Positions 24,101-33,100 of a stretch of DNA of 64,000 nucleotides are shown here, in pieces. Within the stretch, counting starts at the first letter, position 1. Each line of letters opens with the position of its first letter. A program made the position numbers and the translations under genes. Origin of the DNA: Cyanoderma ruficeps. Its lineage: Eukaryota; Chordata; Aves; Passeriformes; Timaliidae. The notes below the pieces were generated by a model. That model searched no databases, was not told the origin of the DNA, and saw only the letters and a program-made list of their open reading frames with translations. The DNA lies in assembly GCA_008694505.1 (NCBI GenBank), contig VZDJ01000049.1:1399286-1463285 (forward strand). Reading direction: 5' to 3'.

Positions 24101-27100
24101 ACCGTGGAGTGAGCATTAAAATGAATTCCAGGGTTCCAACTGCAATCATTTCTCATATGGTTGCATTGATTTTTTGGATATTCACAAGCTGTTGCTCTGA
24201 TTGAATTTTATGGCAAGATTATGACCCGATTATGGAGAGCTGTGCTGGTGTTTATTATGCAGCCCCCTAACAGAAACCCTCTTTTTAGCAAACCACTCTT
24301 CCTTTCTCCAGCACATTCTGCTGCTATTGTCTCCTCTCCTGTCACAATGGAAAACTCATGGGAAGTGGGTCTCCTCTATCGAATGTGGTAATTAAATTAT
24401 GCTCATTTGTGGAGCTGTTCCTGGTGTGTATTTTTATTTAGCTTAATTATCCCCCTTGGCAGGGAGCCTGCTGGGAGTCCCCACACGAATGTTTCTCCAA
24501 AGGGAATCCAGCATCCTGCTCCCAGCCTGCATCTGTCTGTCCCTCCACGCCGCCTCTGCTCTCCCTGCCTGCTTTTGCTCACTTTTTATTACATTTATTC
24601 CTTATTTAGTGCAGCCTTTTCTTCTCCCTTGAAATGATTTTAATAATCTCTCTTGATTTACATGAGTTTGGGGTGGGGCCACGTGCAAAGCCACCAGCAA
24701 TGGGTGTATCACTGCTGCTCAGGAGGGCCTGGCACCACATGGCACCTCCAGAGGGATTTGCTGCTTCTACATTTGGGATCTCAGAGCCAGGGAATCCCAG
24801 GAATCGGCAGCTCAGTCACCTGCAGCAACACCCCTGACTTGCAGGTCGTGTGCAGGAGACAGTTCTTCAAGGCTGCAGTTTTATAGATTGTGGGAATATT
24901 TATTATTGGACCCTTAGGACCATCAAGTGCCATTAACCTGGCCCTGCCAAGCCACCACTGTTTGGGTCATCTCATGGGGGTTGGAACAAGATGAGTTTTA
25001 AGGTCTCTTCCCACCCAAACCATTCCATGATGTTTGATTTTTCCAAAAATCAAAGCTTTTGTTGAAGTGGCTGCTAAAGGGATCCCTGGAGTTGGAAATC
25101 CTGCAAGACCCAGAGGCAGCAGGTGAAATATTCAGCTCCCTGGGATTCTTGGTGAGGCAGGACAAGTCCTTCCTCTTTCTCACCCTGTTCACTGCATTTC
25201 CCGGGGCCTGCCTGCAAACAATCCCAGCAAAAGGAGCTCCCACAGGAGCCCTTTCCATGCAGTGAAAATCTGCCCAGGCGGGTCCTGTCAGTGTGCTGGG
25301 GCCGTGCTGAGCACCCTGCCCAGTGTTCCCTTCTTGCACTCCATCCCTGCCCTCAGCAGCCCTGGGAACAGCTGGGAATTCTCTTCCTGCTGCTGCCCCT
25401 CTGGATGTGGCTGGATCCCCCTGACCCCAATCTTGTGCCAGGGGACACAGTTGTGTTTGTTCCTTTGCCTTGAAATACTCGTGGAGTCCTGCAGTGGATT
25501 GTGCTGGAAGGGCCCTTAAAGCCCATCCAGTGCCACCCCTGCCATGGCAGGGACACCTTCCCCTGTCCCAGGCTGCTCCAACCCCCATCCAGCCTGGCCT
25601 TGGGCACTGCCAGGGATCCAGGGGCAGCCACAGCTGCTCTGGGCACCTGTGCCAGGGCCTCAACACCCTCACAGGGAACAATTCCTGCCCAATATCCCAT
25701 CCAGCCCTGCCCTCTGGCAGTGGGAGCCATTCCCTGTGTCCTGCCCCTCCAGCCCTTGTCCCCAGTCCCTCTCCAGCTCTCCTGGAGCCCTTTAGACTCC
25801 TGTGCAGGAGTTACCTCATCCTTGGTGGTGAGAAGTGAACCCTTTGTGCCTTTTTGTCACCTAGATCAGTGCAGGCTGGGGGACAGAAAATCTCTCTTTT
25901 TTTATAGCTCTCGACTTTAAACTATAACTAAGAATGTGTGTTGGGCAGCACAGAAAGCAGAAACATTCCCCTGAGTCTGAGCAGGGCTTTGTTTCCTCCC
26001 TGGATGCAATAACTGCCTTTGTTACCAAATTTATCCAAATGCAGAACTAAAAGATCTGATAGGTTTTTTTCCCTTGGCCAGATTCTGTTATCTTTGGGTT
26101 GTGGTGTGCGTGCTAAGCACTACAGAAGGAACTTGTTTCTCCAATGTGACGAATCCAGTCAAATTATCTGTTGGTACCATCTTCACAAGCAGTTGTCAGT
26201 TTTATTATCTGAGTCAGATTATTGTTTATACAGACGTTTACTAAAATACTGCATTGCCAGTCAAGAAGAACACAAACAATGATTATATATATATATATTT
26301 ATATATATGTCTCTAAAAAGCAAAGCTGGCACAGCTAAAAATACAGTTAGTAAAATACCTAATGCAGCCTGAAGTAGAAAAAGTGTTTTGAAGCCAAAGA
26401 ATTTATAGCAGAAATCTCTGAAATGCTGCCAGTTTGAGGCAGAGGTGCAAAGCTTCGTAACGAGTGAGGGCAGGGTGAGTACAGCCTGCTCACACCTTGT
26501 TGTTACTCCAGGTTTGCAGCAGCTTCTGCTCTGAGCAATGAGTTTATTGAATTATGAACATCCAAATTCCTGTGTTTTACTTAGGGCAATGGATTTTACT
26601 ATTATGGAAGAAAATGGAAGTGATAAGGCTTGGTTGATGAACATAATGATTTTAGAACACATTAATTAAGAAGAGAGCTCACAAGTGCCTATTTCGAGCA
26701 GATGGAAAATTCAGGAAATCATCAGAGAGGTAATTGCAGTGGTTATGGAGCCAGAAAAAAAAAAAAGGGAAGGAGCTCCTGAAGGGAAGCTAAAGGGGAA
26801 AGGATCTGATAGAAAAGTTGCCAGTCTCACCTTAGTGCTCAGGGCACAAACCTGGCTGTGGGGAAGAGAAAGAAGGTGCAAAACAGGGGGAAAAATGGGA
26901 ATAATAGCAAAGAGCAAGGATTGTGCCCGGGGGAGATGCTGACTCCTCATCTTGGAAAAGAGAGAAATGGTACCAGCTGCATTGCAGGGGTGAATTAGCA
27001 GCTGCCACAGGAGAGGTGACACTAGAAGTGTGGAAATTGTGGCAAAGGAGCCTCAGAGGTGGCAATAAAAACCGTGGAGCACCAACCACGCTGGGGCTGG

Positions 27101-30100
27101 GTGCAGCAAGGTGGGAAGAAGCAGGTGAGCCAGGTGGGACTGGTACACAGCCAGCTCAGAGAGGGAAATAAAATCCATCTGTGGAGGAGAATCATCAGCC
27201 TAGAGACTGGGAAAGGACACAAACACCTCTGGGCTGCCCTTTCCCAGTCTCTGGGACCAGCCAGGAGCCTTCATCAGCCCACAGCCCTCGGGTGTTCTGG
27301 GTGGAGTGATGCTGCATGAAAGCTGCACAAACCAGCTGCAAAAAATGCAAAACGCAGTTTGAAATGGATGTTAGCATCTTCAGAGATAGGAGCAGGCAGT
27401 GCTGCAGCCACAAGGAAGTGGCCTGAAGAACACAGTAGATAAATTGTGATTCAGAAATAGCACTGAAAAGGAAACTTCAGGAATAGCACTGAAAAGGAAA
27501 CTTGAGGAACAGCACAGGAGCGGGCGGCAGGAGGGTCAGTGGATGGCTGTGATTTCCTGTCACCTGCTCACACCCAGATGGAGGCTTTACTCCTCACTCT
27601 ACCTCTATCCCCTTGGCCATTTCAGTGCTGGGGGTCCTGGCAGTGAAATCCAGCAGAAAGGCAGGATTCTGGGAGCTGGGGAGGGAAAACTTCCCTGGGA
27701 ATAGCTGAGCAGGTGGAGGATCAGCACCATTACATCTCCTTGCTGCAGGGAGTGTGCTGATCATCGCAGCCTGGACTCTCTGATCTTGGAGGCTTTTTCC
27801 AACCTGAATGATTCTGGAATTCCAAGGTTTCCCGTGGCTCAGTGGCCACATGTCCCACAAACCTCCAGGGATGCATCTGGGCCCCAAAATGCTGCTGGAC
27901 CAGAGGTGACTTGGGGTAAGGGCCACCTTCACCCTTTGATTCCTCTTTTTTTTTTTTCCTTTGGCTCCTCTGAGTCTCTCCAGTAATTCCAGCAGCAGAG
28001 CCCCAAACCTGTCTCTGCCTCCTGCATTGTGCAGAGCTTAAATTGCAAATAAACTTGATAATAGAAGAGAGGAGCTGAGGAAGACTGAGTAATAAGACAA
28101 GATCAACTCTTGGATACCACAGTGCTGTGAAGCCTCAAAGCACTGATAACAGATAAAATCAAATTATCAGAATCTGGGTGTAATTCACAATTTAAAATGA
28201 TGGTTTTAATTAAAATAATTCCAGGAGAGAAGGAAGTAAAGTATCATTAGCCACGTCACGTTTTATGCTCTTCCCATAACTTCATATCAATCTGAGAGCT
28301 GCTGTTCCTAGAATCATGGAATCCTGGAATGGTTTGGATTGGAAGGGGCCTTTAAAGCTCATCACCTTTCTCTAAACCAGCCTTCTCCAAGCCCTGTCCA
28401 ACCTGGTCTGGAGCCCTTTGTCAGGTTTCTGTGAATCCCACGGGGGGATTTTTTATAATAAATACACCATTCCCATTTTGTTCCAGTCCTCTCAGTTACA
28501 CCATCATCCCAGGACAGACACTGCACTGTGAATCAGCAGGATGAGGTGTAAAAGTGAAAAGATCCTGAAATCCTGCTGAAAACGCTCCTGGATTTCTTTG
28601 GGCGCCGATCCGTTTGAGGGTGCATTTAATGATGGCAGAGAGCCATCCCCGAAGGTGGGAGCCCAAGGAGCACAGGATGAAAGCTGTAGCCGTGTGTGAG
28701 ACAGACCCTGCTCCCTGCAGAGCTGGGTTTGCTGGAGGCCACGCTGGGGTTAAGCAGCAGAGCAGGTTCCAGGAGCTGTGGGGGGAGGACGGCAGCAGAT
28801 TGCCAAGGCACAATTACAGTAAATGAAGGAAGCACAGCCCACACCTGTGCCTGGGACCCCGCGCTCCAATCCAGCCCTGATTGCATCTCCAGGGACTTCC
28901 CGGAGGTAAAGTGTCAATTAGTGTAATGACCCTGGACTTTGTCCACTCTGCTCCCTCGTTCCGAGCGTGGAATAATTTCATGGACGCTGGGGGATCTCTT
29001 TTAGCAAACTCCTCACAACACCACCTGCTCACCCTCTCATTCTTGCAGTGCTATTCCCAGCTCTCCTTCCCGGGATTGCTGAACTGGAATACGAAATGCA
29101 GCTCGCCCCGGAGGCGGCCGGGGCTGCATCCTCACAGACAATGGTGCCCAGACACCTGTGCAGATAATTCCACCTCTTTTTGGAACAGGGAATGCAGCAA
29201 ACCTGGCCTTGCAGCCCAGGCCTGCATACGCGTTCCAGGAAAGGATGGGACTCCAGGTAGGAGAGGTTCCCAGCTCCCTTAACAGCTCAGACTGATTGCC
29301 ATGAGGTAATTATCCCCATTTTACATGCAAATTCCAGGCACTCTTGCAGATTTTGTCTCAAAAAACACTTGCTTAGGGCTGGAGGCAGTTTTAACTCCTG
29401 TGCAGTCAGTAAATCCTTCACAGATCCATGGATGTGGGATTTTGGGGCATGTTGTGGAGCTGAACAGGAATATCTGAGGAAAAACTGAGCCATGGAGGCA
29501 AGGCAGGAAAAGCAACCCTCAGGGAATGGTGATATCCATGGGGCCAAGAAAAGAAAACAAACCTCCATGGAGCAGGGTTAGATGGGATATTGGGAAAAAA
29601 ATCTTCCCTGTGAGGGTGGGGAGGCCCTGGCACAGGTGTCCAGAGCAGCTGTGGCTGCCCCTGGATCCCTGGAAATGTCCAAGGCCAGGCTGGACAGGGC
29701 TTGGAGCACCCTGGGGTGGTGGAAGGTGTCCCTGCCCATGGCAGGGGGGTGGGATGAGATGAGTTTCAAATCCCTTCCCACCCAAACCATTCCAGGACTG
29801 TCGGATTCTACGAAATTCAGGAGCTTCTCAGGATCCTCTGGATTTCAGGGTGGTCCTTCAGCTCTCCCCACCAGGATCCAGGCAGCTGGGTGTGAGAGCA
29901 GCAGCTCCTCATCCCACATTCCCTTCCGGCTCTCTATCAGCACAGCCCAGCCTCACAATCAGCCTCTCCCTGGCTGCCTGCCGAGCTGGGATATTTATAG
30001 GGTTTACTGGAAACGCTTGGCACATCACCGGCCTTCGAAATGTGATTGTTTTGCAAAGAAGGAAATTAGCTGGAGTGTGGGGCTGGTGGCCAGCTTGGCC

Positions 30101-33100
30101 TGGGAGCAGAGGGAGCCCGAGGTCAGGACCCAGCTGCATTGTTTCTTTTATCTTCAGAAGGAATTTGCCGCTCTCCGTGGGGTTTTTTGGTGTTTTTTTT
30201 TTAAGTGGCTCTTAAAGTGATGGACAAAGAGAGATCATTGTTAGGAATCCTGCTTTTTAGAAATACTTGAGATATGAGTGAAGTGCACCCTCAGCCACTC
30301 CAACAAATACCTGCAGGAGGAATCGGGTGGGTGAGGATCTGGGCATTTATAACCAGGCTTGGGGCATGGCAGAGGGGTCCCAGCTTGGAATAATCAAGTT
30401 GTAATGGAAGAATGTGGATGGGGCAGAACCTCGGCAGGTTGTGGGATGGGGGAGGTATTCTCATCTTGGACAAGGCCCTTCTATTCTTCTCCTCTCTGTT
30501 TGCATAATTTTAGTTCATTTCCTTGGTGGTTGTGGAGTTTAACTGGCCCGGGGTTGTGTTTGAAACCCTTCCTGAGAACACTCTTGTAAAACAAAATATT
30601 GACATTCCCTTCCTTTCCTTACAACAACCGCCTCCGCCTGGGGCAGGTGTTCCAGGAGAGCTCTTGGAGGAGTGGGGGATGAGTGTGGAGAGCTGCTGAC
30701 CCCAGGTGGGACACGATGGAAGGGTTGCCTGGGGAAATTTCTGTCCTAAGCTGTCTGAGAAAGTGTTTGTCCTGTGTCTGGGAAGTCTCCCTTGATGATA
30801 ATCAGTTAAGGGACAGCTTGAGGACAACCCAGAAATGTGCTTTTATTTGCTGAGACAATTCCCTTGGGAATGCACATGAGCTCCTAGCAGATCCGCATGA
30901 GGAGGAAACATTTGGAGCCCCTGGACCAGCAGTTTGGAAAGCTGAGCTGGTCTGGGGCCAGGTGATTGCTGGGGAGGACAAGTGCCACCGCCATCCTCGT
31001 GTCCCTAAGCCAAGCACCTGCACCCTGCCAGCCTGGATTTCATTCCCTACAGACCCATGGGCGGCTGGCAGGATGTTTCCACACCTCCTTGTGGCTCACA
31101 GAAAGCCTTGTGGCCCAGCCTGGTGATGTGGCCACCGAAGGGAAGGGCCAGCAGTAACCCCCGTGCTTTTTTTTGCAGTTTTGCCAGTGAGGAATACCAG
31201 CAGGCCATGGGGCACATCTCGGGGCTGGTGCAGCAGCACAGGGACACCCTGGTGCCAGGCCAGCCCCAGCTGAACGTGTGTGACCAGGCTGTCATGGTGA
31301 GTGCACCGGGGGATTTTGTGCAAGTTTCATGAGATGTCAGTGTTGGGAAGGGATGGAGACGAGATGCATGGTCACCTGTTGGTGACTTCCTTGCTTAGAG
31401 ACAGGGCAGATCCTTCTTCTCCTTTCTAATCCCCTTCTGCAATTCTCAGAGTCTTAGAATCAGGGAGTCCTGCAATGGTTTGGGTGGAAAGGATCTTAGA
31501 GTTCATCCAGTGCCACCCCTGCCATGGCAGGGACACCTTTCACTGTCCCAGACTGTTCCAAGCCCTGTCCAAGCTGGCCTTGGACACTTCCAGGGATCCA
31601 GGAGCAGCCACAGCTGCTCTGGGCACCTGTGCCAGGGCCTGCCCACCCTCACAGAGAGGAATTTTTTCCCAATATCCCATCTATTCTGCCCTCTTTGTTT
31701 TGGGTCTTCTATGGGACAGTGCCTCCTTCTCAGTGGTGTCTCTTTGGTCTCTCTCTGTCTCCTCCAATTCCCCCCCAGCCTGAATTTTCCAAAGTCTTTA
31801 TTGAAATTGAACATTTTCAGTTCTCTTTTCTCTTTGAAGTCTCCTGTTGGAAAGTTACAGTTTGGCTTCCCTGTCAAACGCTGCTTGGTTTGCTGAGAAC
31901 CTGGGAAAGGAGCTGGATAATCTGGGGGAGGTTGTCACTTGACAGGAGGTTGTGTAGTCTGAGGGAATGTGTCTGTGGGCTGACAGACAAAATAGTAACA
32001 GGCAAAATCTTTTTACAGACAAAATCTTGTAACAGGCTGTTACAAAATAGTAACAGGCAAAACCTTCCTGGTGCAGAAATAATCTCCTGAATCAGTCAGA
32101 ACCTGCTGCCTCTGGTCTGTCACCAACAAAGAACAAAATGTGGAGCTGCGTCCCCTCAGTAACAAGGCAAAGATCTCCCTTAGCTGTGTCCCAGCTCTTT
32201 ATTTTTGGATGTTAAATAGGAAAAAGATTCGAGGGCCCATTGTTTCTGTGTTGTTTTCTTTCCTCATTCAACTTTTCCCTTAATGAACACTGTTCTCCGC
32301 TCCTCTGGGACCTTTTGGATTGAGGCACTGTCCCCAGGGGCTGGCTGCTGCCAGGGCCCTGCACTGCAAAGGCATTCCTTCCAAAACTGCTTCCCAAATT
32401 GAAGGCCATCAGAGGCACAGGGTGTGCTGGGGGGATCCTAATCCCAGCAGAAATGTTTCAGTCCAACAGGAAACACGGTGAGTTTTCCAGTCTGTGTACC
32501 CTCCTCACAGGATAACTCCATGGTCACTACAGCACAATAATCAGGCAGCAGATTGCTGCCTTTGGAGACCAGAAATGAAGATAAGAAAATCTTTAGGGAG
32601 TGATTTTTATTGCTGGGGTGGATGGGGGCCTAAATCTGTTTTTTGGGGATGCTGAGAGATAAATTGCTGACACTATCTCCTGTCACCTGTTTATTTCATA
32701 AAGTTGTTTGGTGTGTTTGGGAGAGAGGAGAAGGATTGCCTTTATTTACACATAAACAAAGTGTGTGGAAGTGTTCAAGGAAGTGTCAAGGCCACAGAGG
32801 GACAGGACACAGGGAATGGCTCCCACTGCCAGAGGGCAGGGCTGGATGGGAGATTGGGAAGGAATTGTTGGCTGGGAGGGTGGGCAGGCCCTGGCACAGG
32901 TGCCCAGAGCAGCTGTGGCTGCCCCTGGATCCCTGGAGTGTCCCAGGCCAGGCTGGACAGGGCTTGGAGCAGCCTGGGACAGGGGAAGGTGTCCCTGCCC
33001 ATGGCAGGGGTGGGACTGGCTGAGCTTTAAGGTCCCTTCCCACCCAAACCATTGCAGGATTCCAGGGCAGCAGATGGATCATTCTCAGCTCCTGCAGCCC

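Larger units (their letters stand above)
22393..31178 (+). other. GALNS intron 12 (8.8 kb)
   Basis: Largest intron in the window and the richest in CR1: plus copies at 23548-23826, 23945-24008, 24977-25032, 27765-27830 and 29567-29815, minus copies at 25476-25800 and 28313-28425. It also has a TA microsatellite (26283-26311) and a 26-bp tandem duplication (27456-27507). The purine-rich 26.7-27.4 kb stretch is unclassified. Confidence 0.8.

Noticed and set aside
24998..25681. 227-codon minus-strand frame in GALNS intron 12
   Set aside because: Half of it is a CR1 3' tail, which is noncoding. The same peptide-like text recurs at other CR1 copies.
26680..27510. Possible retroviral LTR or ERV in the purine-rich stretch
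   Set aside because: No terminal TG...CA repeat pair, primer-binding site or gag/pol-like frame could be found.
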